Source: Pilaira anomala (taxonomy: Eukaryota; Mucoromycota; Mucoromycetes; Mucorales; Mucoraceae). Taken from it: 64,000 bases of DNA. The DNA lies in contig JAIXMQ010000008.1 of NCBI GenBank assembly GCA_025716855.1, forward strand, positions 62,001 to 126,000. Direction: 5' to 3'. The position numbers and the translations under genes are program-made. Every line of letters starts with the position of its first letter. The first letter of the stretch is position 1. This document shows, piece after piece, positions 23,142 to 34,001 of this stretch. The notes beneath the pieces were generated by a model. The model worked only from the letters and a program-made list of their open reading frames with translations, had not been told where the DNA came from and ran no database searches.

Positions 23142-23459
23142 TTACAAAGGTTCTTTATTCAGGCATTTGGGGAATACATCGATCGAGTGCTGGGCGAAAT
23201 TTTGTATGTGTTTAACAGGAACATCCATGCTACCTTCAATTACTCTTGAAAAAAGTGTTTCTGTATCTGTCAATTCACCTCTTCTGGCTCGGTTCCTCAA
23301 AGCTTTCCAAAACATCTCGATAGGATTGGGTTCAGGTGAGTAAAGAGGAACGTATAATGGTATAGATCCTCTTTCTAAGATGATGAGGTCAACAGTATTA
23401 AAAGAATGGATCAGGGCATTATACATAGGCATAACTATTTGCCATCCATGTTCTCTCAA
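23142..23459 (-). pseudogene. DDE-type (Tc1/IS630-like) transposase, C-terminal remnant
   Basis: 105 residues remain. The stretch PLYVPLYSPEPNPIEMFW is the hallmark of the DDE_3 superfamily, with the final catalytic acidic residue in NPIE. It is followed by the usual LTDTETLFSRVIEG and HSIDVFPKC tail. The expected mDNApIH motif reads MYNALIHS here, so the second catalytic Asp is lost. Upstream sequence has stops and no first catalytic Asp. It is a dead fragment at the left arm of the composite. Confidence 0.8.
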
Positions 23460-23858
23460 GAAACAAAAGATCCGAGTCTATTCATCACAACTTTACTCTT
23501 GACATCCAGTTTAATGTCATAGAGATCGTAGGTTAACTGTAAGAGGACACCAACATTAGAGATAGTTATGTCTCACACATATCCGCAAGAAATCACAAAT
23601 TTGTAACAAAAAAAAAAAAAAAGAAAAAAAAAAGGCACGCCTATTTTTAGCCAACCAATCAAAAAAAGTTTTTTTTTGAAGTGAAATATACAAGACACAT
23701 TTGTACAGATAAGGCGACGAGCAATTTATTAAGTGGAGTGGTTATGAAAAAGAATACTACAAATGATGGATAAACGTAACAATAAAAATGGTATTAAAAG
23801 AGAAGAAATAATGGCTAGTCGTAAAAGTGAAATTGCAATTAAAGGAAGGACAAGGAGC

Positions 23859-25570
23859 TTAGAAAAGTGAGCTGTTGATAATCAGTTCATCATAAGCAGG
23901 TATGTAATTTACATCAAGCTTTACCTCGGGATTGATTCTCAAGCTATCAGTAAGTAAATTAGGCATCAAGTCAGGGAGCTCTCTGTGAGAACGATTATAT
24001 GCCCTTTGGTTAATAATATGAGACTGTCTCAAGTTAGAGAGGGCGGTAACTGTTTGCTGAAGCATGGTTCGCAAATTCCATAATTCAATGCAAAGGGACT
24101 CTACTGGCAGCTCACAAGAAGCACAGTTATCAGGGATAACCACACTATTTAACAAGTTCAGCACGTAAAGACCAGGGGAAGGCATCTCGAAGCTCCAGAA
24201 TCGCAACTTATTTTTCTTTGCATGTAAAAAGAAGATACGAACAGTGGTGAACACGTCAAATGAAGCAAAGTTGTAAGTGTAAGCAATTTCATTTAGCATT
24301 GCAACTAATCCATACCCAGCCTTAACATGATCCTTTACAAATCTACTTTCATCGTCAAGTTTGAACGGACCAGACACCTCCAGAAGCACCAACTCCATAT
24401 AAACACCATCAATGAGAGTCGAAATACAGCCATCGGATTTGTAGTGCTCGTTGCTGTGAATATTTCTGCGGGAAAATGCCTTGTCAACAGATCTTAAACG
24501 ATAATCACCACAATGAAACTTCAGCTTGTCAACAGTGACAATAATAGTGTCCAATAAAGGCCAAATGACATAGTGGGAGTAGTTGGCTTCTTCATCAGTG
24601 ACACAAACGCCGGCAAAAACTGACTTCATGAGGATTTCAAGGACAGAGGCCACTGTGAATACTTGAGGGTCTTGTTTGTCTTCATAGGCAATTTGGTATA
24701 ATTTTTTTGACATTAACGACTTATCAGAGGTCTCGTCGAATATAGGATCAAAGATTCCAGCATTATTTGAGACAGGATTGACGCTAGTAGATTGATCATA
24801 TATAAGCAGATTATACAGTTCAGAAGGGTAACAGTCTCGGTATTGTATCTTACGTCCACATTGTATAATTCCCAGTCGTTCCAAACTGTACTTGTGCAAA
24901 GAATTATCATTAAGGTGCAATCTCCAACAAGCCCAAATATCGTCTTGGCTGTTAATAGTAGGTTGGTCGGTGGCAAGATCAGCAGGTTGGTCGTTGGCAA
25001 GATTAGCAGGTTGGTTGTTGGCAAGATCAGCAGGTTGTTCGATGGCACAATCAGATGCAGGAGATTCCAAGAGAAAATCACTTTTACTAACATGCCTAAG
25101 GGCTTCAGTAGAGGGGATTAATAAGAGATATAACTAATACTCGTTTACCTATTGTATCTCTTCACAGGAGGGTTTTCGAATTCATGATCCTCTAACTCTC
25201 TCTTTTTGTGATTAACATCATAAAAGTTGTTGACATTTCCAAAAGAAAAGCCATGATTTGTCGATTCTTTCATGTCTATATTGATACTTGAAGAATTGGA
25301 GGTACTGGCTGGCATATTTTTGGCTTTTTCCGCTTGCTTGTAAAAGGATGTCCATTTTGTAAGCCATAAATCCACTACTTCGTTGTTTTCTTTCTTTAAT
25401 TGTACGTGAAATTTTGTCAACTGTTGCTCGATAATCAAATCTGGATAAAGTTTTTGAAACGCACCAAAAGCATCGCGTATATTCCAAGCACTCCTCTTTG
25501 TAGTGTCGAAGTAGGCAAATTTTTCATTCATTTGGTTGTAATCGCGACTTTTTCTCGTTGCAGGATACAA
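23859..25570 (-). CDS. Unrecognised two-exon gene with possible PD-(D/E)XK-like core
   Basis: Exon 1 is 25149..25570 (likely start ATG 25531; the true 5' end may be cut off by the LINE at its upstream side). Exon 2 is 23859..25095. The intron is 53 nt. The protein is about 540 residues. N-terminal exon: charged, NEKFAYFDTTKRSAWNIRDAF. Exon 2 begins with a tandem Gln-Pro-Ala-Asp-Leu repeat, then a folded part with HYKSDGCISTLIDGVYMELV, LLEVSGPFK and RFVKDHVKAGYGLVAML. The order D-G...E-x-S-G...K suggests a relic of the PD-(D/E)XK nuclease fold, but the canonical E-x-K is absent, so this is weak inference. I believe similar proteins recur in mucoralean genomes near transposons. Function is unknown. 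Confidence 0.6.
24955..25045. repeat. Minisatellite encoding a QPADLA-type repeat
   Basis: Three to four copies of a 27-nt unit (core GGTTGGTCGTTGGCAAGAT on the plus strand). They encode Gln-Pro-Ala-Asp/Asn-Leu-Ala-x-Asp repeats at the start of exon 2 of the unrecognised gene. In-frame unit length suggests it can expand without breaking the protein. Confidence 0.75.
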
Positions 25571-25571
25571 T

Positions 25572-27630
25572 AAGTATAACTCTCCCGCTCCAACATCCGT
25601 GAAAATATTAGCTTATGCCGACGATACTTTAGTTTTCCTTCAAAACCAACAAGACTTTGTTTATCTACAAGAGGCAGTAACAACTTATGCTCAAGCATCC
25701 AACTCTCTTCTAAATTATGATAAAACACAAGCTCTCTCACTTTCTGGTCAAGCCCATCCTGACTGGTCTTCTCTCTTAGCATCTTACAATATCACCAAAT
25801 GGCATAATAATGAGTCTCCATCTGCATTAGTCTATTTAGGGTTTGCTATTTGCTCCAATACGTCCCAACGTAACCTATACTTCGATCACTTATGTCATAC
25901 TATTCGCCAGAGTTGCTTCTTACACCAACAACGACAACTATCTATTCGAGGACGAGCCACAGTCTTAAACACTTTAATTTTTTCTCGCCTATGGCATGTT
26001 ATGCGTTTACTTGTTTTTACCAAAGCTCAATTACTCACTTTGCGTGGTATTGGCTCTAAATTTATTAACCTAAGAATATTCCCTAGGTTAGCTTTTGACA
26101 CCATCCAACTACACCGTAAGAAAGGAGGCCTTGGAATACTTGATCCTATTGTTCAACAACATGCTCTTCAATGGCGTTGGGTCGAACCACTTCTTCGTTC
26201 TGACTTAATAACTCCCACTAGCAGCACCTCCTTTCTCAGCTACTCCACCCTTCGCTATGTTTTTCATTGGATATATTCATCACCACAATTCCCTACATAT
26301 CAATTCTCTCTTATTTTTAGTACCTGCCGATCCTCTCCTTGGGCCTCTCATGCTCTAGCTGGTAATAACCTTCAATTTATTAATATATTTACAAATTTTT
26401 TTCGCACAGTTGATTTGTTACCTCGATCTTTTGATCGTTGTCACATCAACATATCCACTTGTCTCACTCTCCCTTTTACAGATATTATTGCTCATTTTCT
26501 TCCAGAATCTCATCCTGCCTTCGTTACTTTTATTCCTCCTCAACAATTGCTCCGAGATTACCCTGGTGCCAAAAAACTCTTAGCGTCCGATATATTTCAT
26601 TTCAACCATGAACTTCAAATCATCCGACTACGACACCCTGTCACTGATATCGTGCGTTTCAGAAATATTTCTCGTTTCGTCATTAACCTTGTAAAAACTC
26701 GTCAGATTCTCCTTCAACCTTTTTTCCATGCTCAATGCATTCCATCTCCCAACATACCACCTGTCCTTTCCAATCCCCCCAATTTAGATTTAACACCTTT
26801 CTCCACTAGTCTTCGAACTGGCTTGGTCGCTTCCACTCTTCCCATTAATTCCATAAAGTATTTTAAGGTGATAATTGCCCCTACTACTCCTTCCTTGGTA
26901 TTCCAATCCATTAAATGGTGCAGCTTTTGGCAACTTAAAATCCCTCTCCATGCTAGAACAATCTGGTATCGCACGTTGCATAACAAGTTACCCACCAAGT
27001 CTATTCTTCACCGATTTATCCCTGACACCCACCCTTCACCATCTTGCCCCCTTTGTTCATCTTCTGTACCTACTGACGAAACCACTGATCACTTTTTATT
27101 TCTCTGTCCGCTTAAAGCATCCATATGGACAGAAATTTATCACAACTATATCTCTCCTATCGGTATCCCTCAAACCATATCCTCCTTTTGGCCACAGGTT
27201 CTCTCATTCTCCCTTCCCAATTATTTTCAACGAGATGGCTCAATCGCTCTTTTTCCTGACTTATGCACTTATCAGATTTTTGCTTGTACAATTAAAAGTA
27301 TATGGTCAGCTCACTGGCGTTTCATTTTTGACAACACACCTTTCCTGCCTCACATAATTTGCAACACTATCTTTAAACAGCTATCTCGTCTTGACTCTGA
27401 ACTACAACTTGCCGACTCGGAATGAAAGTAATGGGGGTTTGTATGAAGATTCTTTTTTTTTTCTTTCTTTTTAAAGTTATTTTCTTTATTATTTTATTTT
27501 CCCAACCCTAAAAACCTTTTTTTTTTTCTCCCTTTGTAAATGTTATAGTCTTTTAATCCCCTCATCGTGACTTTTAAAGGACTTAAAATAAAACCGGATC
27601 CTCGGATCCCATACAAAAAAAAAAAAAAAA
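25572..27630 (+). mobile_element. 5'-truncated non-LTR retrotransposon (LINE), reverse transcriptase C-terminal half
   Basis: An open frame of 608 residues (25599..27425) starts just before the RT catalytic box ILAYADDTLVF. It then has a thumb/connection region (LGFAICSNTSQRNLYFDHL, LSIRGRATVLNTLIFSRLWHV, KKGGLGILDP) and a C-terminal zf-RVT-like part (FWQLKIPLHARTIWYRTLHNKLPTKS, then C-x2-C and H-x3-C). The endonuclease and RT motifs before YADD are missing, so the copy is 5'-truncated. The 3' end has a palindromic GGATCCTCGGATCC followed by a poly-A tail (27615..27630). It inserted head-on beside the unrecognised gene. No target duplication was identified. Codon use is C-rich compared with nearby genes. 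Confidence 0.9.
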
Positions 27631-27786
27631 GTACATGTAGACAATATTAAACTCTTGAATTCTGAGTAAAGGGAAGTGCATTTATACTGATTTATCATTT
27701 TTGATTTAATTGAAAGAATTATAAAGAACAGGGAGTTTTTTTTATGGGATATCTGGAACGTTTTATCTTCTAATAGCTAACTTAAA

Positions 27787-28882
27787 AGAAGAAACTCATG
27801 GCTCTTGCCAAGCCATGGCGCTCTCTTTCCAACGGAATCTTCAAGAGGGTTTCAAGCGTATCGACTTGTTGGTTGCTTGTATCTGTCGAATGCGGCAGCC
27901 TCTGGCGTCTTGTTGAATAGTGCACTATGAAATCAGGCTGTAGCTGCATCCAAGATTGTCTGATTGTTCAATACTTCCACAAGGAAGAGTATTGTAGACC
28001 GTTCAGGGAAATGTATCGTACTTGCTCTCTTTCCAACGGAATCTTCAAGAGGGTTTCAAGCGTATCGACTTTGTTGGTTGCTTGTATCTGTCGAATGCGG
28101 CAGCCTCTGGCGTCTTGTTGAATAGTGCACTATGGAATTAGGCTGTAGCTGTATCCAAGATTGTCTGATTGTTCAATACTTCCGCAAGGAAGAGTATTGT
28201 AGACCGTTCAGGGAAATGTATCATTTAGTTTTGCTCAAGCTTGTTATGGATATAATGTAAAATATTGGTATTTTTATGGTTATGGTTAGATATAATACTT
28301 ATACTCACCAAGGAACGATGACTGATCTGCATCTTTCTGTTATATAGTTGGAATTCGGGATCACTGATCAATTGTTTGCTGAGTTAATGGAAGGAAAGTA
28401 GAAAAAGCTCGACATTAGAACTAGCTCTATGGCCACCTTGCAGAAGAAACTCACGGCTCTTGCCAAGCCATGGCGCTCTCTTTCCAACGGAATCTTCAAG
28501 AGGGTTTCAAGCGTATCGACTTTGTTGGTTGCTTGTATCTGTCGAATGCGGCAGCCTCTGGCGTCTTGTTGAATAGTGCACTATGAAATTAGGCTGTAGC
28601 TGCATCCAAGATTGTCTGATTGTTCAATACTTCCACAAGGAAGAGTATTGTAGACCGTTCAGGGAAATGTATCGTACTTGCTCTCTTTCCAACGGAATCT
28701 TCAAGAGGGTTTCAAGCGTATCGACTTTGTTGGTTGCTTGTATCTGTCGAATGCGGCAGCCTCTGGCGTCTTGTTGAATAATGCACTATGGAATTAGGCT
28801 GTAGCTGTATCCAAGATTGTCTGATTGTTCAATACTTCCGCAAGGAAGAGTATTGTAGACCGTTCAGGGAAATGTACCATTT
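27787..28882 (+). repeat. Nested direct repeats: ~204-bp unit doubled, then the pair doubled at 655 bp
   Basis: The landmark CTCTCTTTCCAACGGAATC occurs at 27821, 28025, 28476 and 28681. The spacing 204, 451, 205 shows a tandem pair of 204-205 bp units, and the whole pair plus its flank is repeated 655 bp downstream. The two copies of the pair are almost identical. The sequence is GC-richer than its surroundings. A 64-residue frame recurs in both (27927.. and 28583..), but there is no evidence it is translated. A region of about 215 bp between the pairs (28227-28441) is unique. Confidence 0.85.
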
Positions 28883-28915
28883 AGTTTCTCTCAGATTTGC
28901 TGTGTCAATTTTCTA

Positions 28916-29218
28916 ATGTTCGACTGTAGTTTGGATCTTTTCGTTGCTCTAAATGTTTCTATTTTTGTTTTTTGTTTTAGACACCATTCTTCTGCTATGG
29001 ATAAAGTGGCATCACAAAACTATCGTTTTTACGCTCTGATTCGCAAGGAATATACATCCTCTGATTGCACCACTGAAAGTCTGTTGGTGTGTGACCAGAC
29101 TCCTGCTAAAATCCGGTTTATTGAAGGTAGCATGGATGTTCCTGTTAAACACATACAAAATTTCGTCCAGCACTCGATCGATGTATTCCCCAAATGCCTG
29201 AATAAAGAACCTTTGTAA
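28916..29218 (+). pseudogene. Chimeric fragment: unknown conserved segment fused to DDE transposase tail
   Basis: The right arm of the composite encodes the transposase tail (EGSMDVPVKHIQNFVQHSID, ending KEPL). It is joined in frame to an upstream segment HHSSAMDKVASQNYRFYALI and further residues with CTTESLLVCDQTPAKIR. A good acceptor site (TTTTGTTTTAG at about 28970-28980) precedes that segment, so it was probably an exon of another gene. The fusion point is at about 29120, exactly where the inverted arm begins. It is a relic, or at most a fusion transcript. Confidence 0.6.
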
Positions 29219-29331
29219 TCATTTTAATATTTGGTCAAATTATCTTCTCAAAAGTGGCGAATTTATTTTTGATATGCTGGGCAAATTGGTTTTAAACACT
29301 TGGTCAAATTAATCTCATTTTTTTTAGGTAA

Positions 29332-30192
29332 TCATTTTTTTTTCAGCACAAACATTTTTTTTATTTGAAAGTGTTATGAGTCATTTATTTTGCCTTTTTT
29401 CTAATCAACAATTTTTTTAAGGTAATTACATTTTTTATTTCCATTTTTAGAGGATGGCATCGGACAGCCGAATTAGTTGTATTGTGCCTGTTATGGGAAG
29501 TTCTGTTTGGAGTAGTTTTGTTTATCATTTTTCTGTTTTATTATTATCCTATTTATGATTAAAATATTCTACTTAATCCAACTATTATTTTATTCGGTCA
29601 TAACTTCTTGCAAAAGAAAAAAGTATCGGCTGCTTATCTATAGAACAACAGATGATTTTCTCAGGATGAAGTCAATCATCTTCTCTATGTTACATCTTAT
29701 TTCCAATTGTGTAACGTCTTTATACTTTTGTTGAAAAAACGGGAATTCTATATATAACTAATGAATAAAATCTATACTCGTAAGGAAACAAAAAGTTATT
29801 TTATATGAAACAAAATACAATTGGGGCCCTAAAAAGATACTACGGAATTTTACTTTTACTTGGCAGATTTTCTCCTTTTTCTTTTTCGTCACGAGGAGAA
29901 TGCACAAGTTAAAAGTGTCTGATCACGGAAAAAAAAAGCCCCATTTCTAATTTTGTTATTGCATACGTGTTTCCTATTACGACTGACAAGTATTACTTTA
30001 TTTACGATTATCACTATGACTCAAATCCCGCAGCATTTTCTTTATTGACGTTTTTATTTTGTGGAGAAAGTGGCTTTCTTTTCATATCATTAGCCACAAT
30101 CCATTCTCAGAAAATGTAGATGCACAAAAGTTTAAATCGATTATCCAGAGTTGTATACAAATGATTTTATTTTATTTACACATGATTTTTGT
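29332..30192. other. Intergenic, no gene seen
   Basis: AT-rich spacer after the composite element, with several short stop-interrupted frames only. The 3' UTR of the DUF4112 gene is expected at its right edge. Confidence 0.55.
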
Positions 30193-30904
30193 TTACATGG
30201 ATTTTTTATCCACTTGCTGTTTAGCTAATAAAGGTATAGCTGGTGCAATATTTTTGATATCTGCACCTAATTGAGCCCAACTAATTTCACCAGGAGTAGT
30301 TTCTCTCGAGTTGGGACTTGATTCTCTTAATTGTACTCGTTCCAAGTATTCTGCTGATTCTACATAATCACACAACTCATTATAGTTGTAAATATTAGAT
30401 TTATAAAACATGTGAAGGAAACCACCAGCAATTGGAATCAAACTAAAGACGAAATCCACAAGAATATTGAAAAGCATCAATACAAATAACCAAAGTGGAA
30501 TACCAAATGCAGTAGACAAATAAACTTGGTAAAGTGATAATAAGCTACTCATAGATCCACCCACGAGTGGAATGAAACCCTATACACACACTTGTTAAAA
30601 TCAAGTCCTTTAAGAAAGAAAAAAGAAACTAAAAAAATAAAAAAAAACTTACGAGAAGTGCATCCACACCCAAAGGTATAGGTGAGTGAGGTACTGCATT
30701 ATCTAACCAGTGTGCTAATCTTCTAATCTTCTTCAATTGTTTCGTTCTTTGCTTATCTGTTGTACGTGTTGTAGGCAAAGTTTGGTTCAAATAGGGAAAT
30801 CTCTTTTCGAATTGTGTAAGCTGTCTTGTACCAGTAGCACGGACTGTCTCTACAAGTTCTGGAACATGCAAGTTTTCTGCGATCTTTCCTTTGACGTAGT
30901 TCAT
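30193..30904 (-). CDS. DUF4112 family membrane protein
   Basis: Two exons, 30653..30904 and 30193..30579, with a 73-nt intron that joins LGVDALL to GFIPLVGG, giving 212 residues. The DUF4112 signature is visible: LDNAVPHSPIPLGVDALLG with FIPLVGG, then a hydrophobic segment FGIPLWLFVLMLFNILVDFV and FSLIPIAGGFLHMFYKSN. Two membrane segments are likely. The acidic/Ser-rich C-terminus is probably cytosolic. A TATA box (TATATAAAG on the minus strand, near 30952) lies about 45 bp upstream of the ATG. The function of this family is not known in fungi. Confidence 0.85.
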
Positions 30905-32085
30905 TTTAAGTATTTTAAATGTAAAGAAAAACCTGTAGATCCTTTTACATCGCTTTATATATCAATTGATTGATTCTCCGTCATCAATGCACGAAGTTAT
31001 GACTTCATTATTTTCAGATATCGTCATTATTGGTAATTGGGTAGCTTTTTTTGTATTAACTCAAAATATTACAGGTATGTAGATCCTTTAGAATTTCTTC
31101 ACAGATAGAGTCGGACAAAATAAAATCATAATATTTCCTCACATCTTTTTAGCTGTATGAAATTGTTAGGAAAAAAAAAAAAGCCTTTTGCCCTAATAAG
31201 TATATTTTATCAGCTCAATACGTTGTCATTGGTAAGATACGGAATTCATTTAAGTATGAAATTTCGATATATATTTAACACTTAAAATCAAAACGGTTTC
31301 GGCCTAAGTAAATATAAGTGAAACCAAAAATATATCGTATAGATCAACTTTTTTATTACGGAATATACAGCGCCATTGTAGTAACCAAAGATCTTACAAT
31401 TAGTTTTTGAAAAGCTTGGATTTTTTATATTAATATGCAGCAATATGAAAAGCTTGGCAATTCGCTTTTAAAAAAAAGTAATACTCTGATGGGTAGTACT
31501 GTTACTAAATTCACAAACATCTTTTGGAAAAAGTAAATCATGTGCAATCACATAAGATATTTTATCATATGAACGCTAGGCAATTCACCAGCATTACAAA
31601 ATAATTCTTACCCAAATTTAATTAATAAAGCTATGATTAACAAGCTCTGCCAAAGATATTAATTATTTACCTCTAATAAAGGGGTTGATTAAACGACTTG
31701 GCAACTTTCCCTAAAAAAAATGCACGACTGGTAATCGTAACTATCCAGAATACTAATAAACTCGGTAGTTATAAATGTTCGTTTTCAAAAATCTTAGCTT
31801 TTTTTTCAGGTATAAGTTTGAATAACTTATGTTCATCATATTGTTCTTAACGAAACTTTTTTTATATCATCTCATTCTAATTTGAATAAAGCTGTATTTG
31901 CCTCAATTGATCGGGACAGTGTGAATGAACACTAAAATATTACTGGGAATTTTAAAGGTGGCCAGGTCGTCATAGCCATAAACAACCAAAGTTAGACAAT
32001 TTCTGCTTAATGTTAAGTAAACATATTATACTCATATCTCTCAAAAAACATTAAGTTAACGTGTTTATTGACTATGTACACTAGG
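30905..32085. other. Intergenic, no gene seen
   Basis: About 1.2 kb, very AT-rich, with the TATA box of the DUF4112 gene at the left edge. No open frame above background and no RNA-like fold was noticed. Confidence 0.55.
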
Positions 32086-32787
32086 TTAAATAGATGTGCC
32101 CTTTTGCTTTTGAGCGCCAGCTAAAGCAAGTTTACCTGCTTCTTCAATACCCTCGCTATATTTTTTATCAGATCCGTAAATAAGTTCAACTTTGCCTTTT
32201 CTTGATTCAATTAAACTTAGTGTAATTTCAAATAAATCCCTATTATCAACTTCTAAGCCATCCACCCTTTTCCAGTTGTTAAGAACCCACTTTTTAGACC
32301 AAGTGTTAACAGATTGTATTACATAGTGTGAAGAAACAATCTCTAGAAGTCCAGTGTCATTTTGGGATTGCTCAAGTGCATGGTTGACTGCACCAATTTT
32401 AGCTCTTTGACTGGTTTGCCTTTTTCCTTTCAAGATCTCGCTAGTGTTACGACTATGGCCATGCCCCCAATAAATACCATACCCAGCAGCAGCCAAAGGA
32501 GTTCCATTATTTGGGCAGGAACCATCTGTATAAACAACTGCATTTTCTTTAGAAAAATGTGGGAGAGGAGGATATTTATCATCTAAAGCAAGTTTTTTAA
32601 TATCATCCTGTAATTCAAAAACTTCGCCTACGAACGCTTGTGCCTCTTTTTTGGAAGGAAACTTCTTATAAACGGACCTTGGATGGCCTTTTACTTCAGC
32701 TTCACACTCTGCCCAAGTATTGTAGATACCTGGTTTCCGACCATAACGCACTGCATAAAAATAAATCCCCTTTTTATTATGTACCAT
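32086..32787 (-). CDS. RNase H1-like protein with degenerate active site (paralogue 1)
   Basis: Single exon, 233 residues. Residues 8-52 form the RNase H1 hybrid-binding (Cauli_VI-type) domain: FYAVRYGRKPGIYNTW and KKFPSKKEAQAFV. Residues 83-225 resemble RNase H: the first catalytic Asp is kept (VVYTDGSCPNNG, Asp88), but the Glu of the RAEL motif is Lys130 (QRAKIGAV), the Asp of T-D-S-x-Y-V is Ser152 (VSSHYV), and the last Asp of the A-D-x-L-A motif is Gly (EEAGKLA). RNase H1 needs these acids to bind two magnesium ions, so the protein is predicted to bind RNA-DNA hybrids or dsRNA without cutting. A TATAAATA box (reverse of 32868..32875) lies upstream. The frame is intact, which suggests selection for binding. 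Confidence 0.85.
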   Translation of the reverse strand: MVHNKKGIYFYAVRYGRKPGIYNTWAECEAEVKGHPRSVYKKFPSKKEAQAFVGEVFELQDDIKKLALDDKYPPLPHFSKENAVVYTDGSCPNNGTPLAAAGYGIYWGHGHSRNTSEILKGKRQTSQRAKIGAVNHALEQSQNDTGLLEIVSSHYVIQSVNTWSKKWVLNNWKRVDGLEVDNRDLFEITLSLIESRKGKVELIYGSDKKYSEGIEEAGKLALAGAQKQKGTSI

Positions 32788-34001
32788 GCTTTGAATAAAC
32801 CGTGTTGGAATGAATTGTTTTGAAATGAGTTGTTTTGAGATTAATTGCTAAAAAAAGTTATCGAATGTATTTATAACATAAAACACGTGTGTGACTTATA
32901 ATGAAGAAAAACAGGATTAAAGATTGATGAAACCTATTTGTTCGAATCAAGTTGGAAACCAATAGATTATGTAATACCCCTTTGGCTTATTATACTTTAT
33001 GTCAATTCAATGAGTATAATATTCATATACAATCTTTTGGTGTGCCTAAAATTAAGTAAACATAGACACTAACTGGTATAGTATAGTCTTGTAAATGAGA
33101 GATATATTTAGCTATCTGGCAACCGTTTCTTTTTTCTTGATTTGAATTGATTTTCAATGTAGTTCCAACCCCTAAAAACTAATTTTTCACACAGGTAAAA
33201 ATATTTCGACATTTGTGTAGCGTGGTCAGTTTTATTGACAGTTGCAAGTAAAAAGGAAGAACCTGAACACCTTGCAATTTGATTCGAAAAATTATATGAT
33301 TTTCTAATAAGAATTACTACTATTCTGTTCTTCAAGGTCAAGTACGTACAAAGGGCTGCCTAGATAACTCTATTTAAACGTTTACTAGCACATAGCAAGC
33401 TCATTATTTGCTATGCATACTCAACTTTACGTAATAATAACATAATATAAATAAAATTATAAGCACTATAAAGACTCACAAAAGACATGTTACTGACCAA
33501 TTGTGTTAGCATTCTCTTACGGAACACAATAGAAAGGTCGTATATAGGCTGCATTATCTCTAGTAAATAAAAGTAATAAACAAAAAACGCGTCCAAGTTA
33601 AATCAATAGTCAAAATAGTACATCTAAACCTAGCATAGTATTATTTATCAATTATTTTTTATCAAGCTCATTTGAATCATGATCGGAATATCAGGAATCA
33701 TCAAAACAAAAAACCATGTGACCTTTTGTGATACCATGTTAAATTAAGTTTCGATGCGTTTCACGAATCAGGATAAAGCAAAAACTACCTTTGATTTTAA
33801 TGAGACAAGTATTAACATTCAAATAACTGTTCTACACACGTGGCTCATTTATCAAAACTACATATACGGTGGTTAGTAGGGCTTCCTCTCTGTCATTATT
33901 ATTATTTTTTGACAGTTTTTTCTTAAATAAATAACACAAGATCATATTTCTCAAAATAAAAAACCAGCACAAATACTGCATATTTATTAAGGAAGAAAAG
34001 A
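32788..34001. other. Intergenic between the two RNase H1-like genes
   Basis: 1.2 kb of AT-rich DNA with the TATA box of paralogue 1 at the left. Short frames (33108..33341, 33411..33596) show no family features. Nothing else supported. Confidence 0.55.

Larger units (their letters stand above)
23029..29331. mobile_element. 6.3-kb composite bounded by ~211-bp inverted repeats
   Basis: The two ends are near-identical inverted copies, 23029..23239 and 29120..29331. Their outer ends read GATT[G/A]CCTAAAAAAA and continue TGAGATTAATTTGACCAAGT. Both arms encode the same C-terminal end of a DDE transposase (NIEFA/QHSIDVFPKC-type tail), pointing outward. Between them lie a gene of unknown function, an inserted truncated LINE and a tandem-repeat array. 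This could be two copies of one DNA transposon in opposite orientation that now bracket other sequence, or one element that has grown by insertions. No clear target duplication could be defined. Confidence 0.7.

Noticed and set aside
27927..28121. 64-residue frame repeated at 28583
   Set aside because: A consequence of the direct repeat; no promoter, introns or domain.
32930..32960. GTTCGAATC as a tRNA B-box
   Set aside because: No matching A-box or cloverleaf around it.
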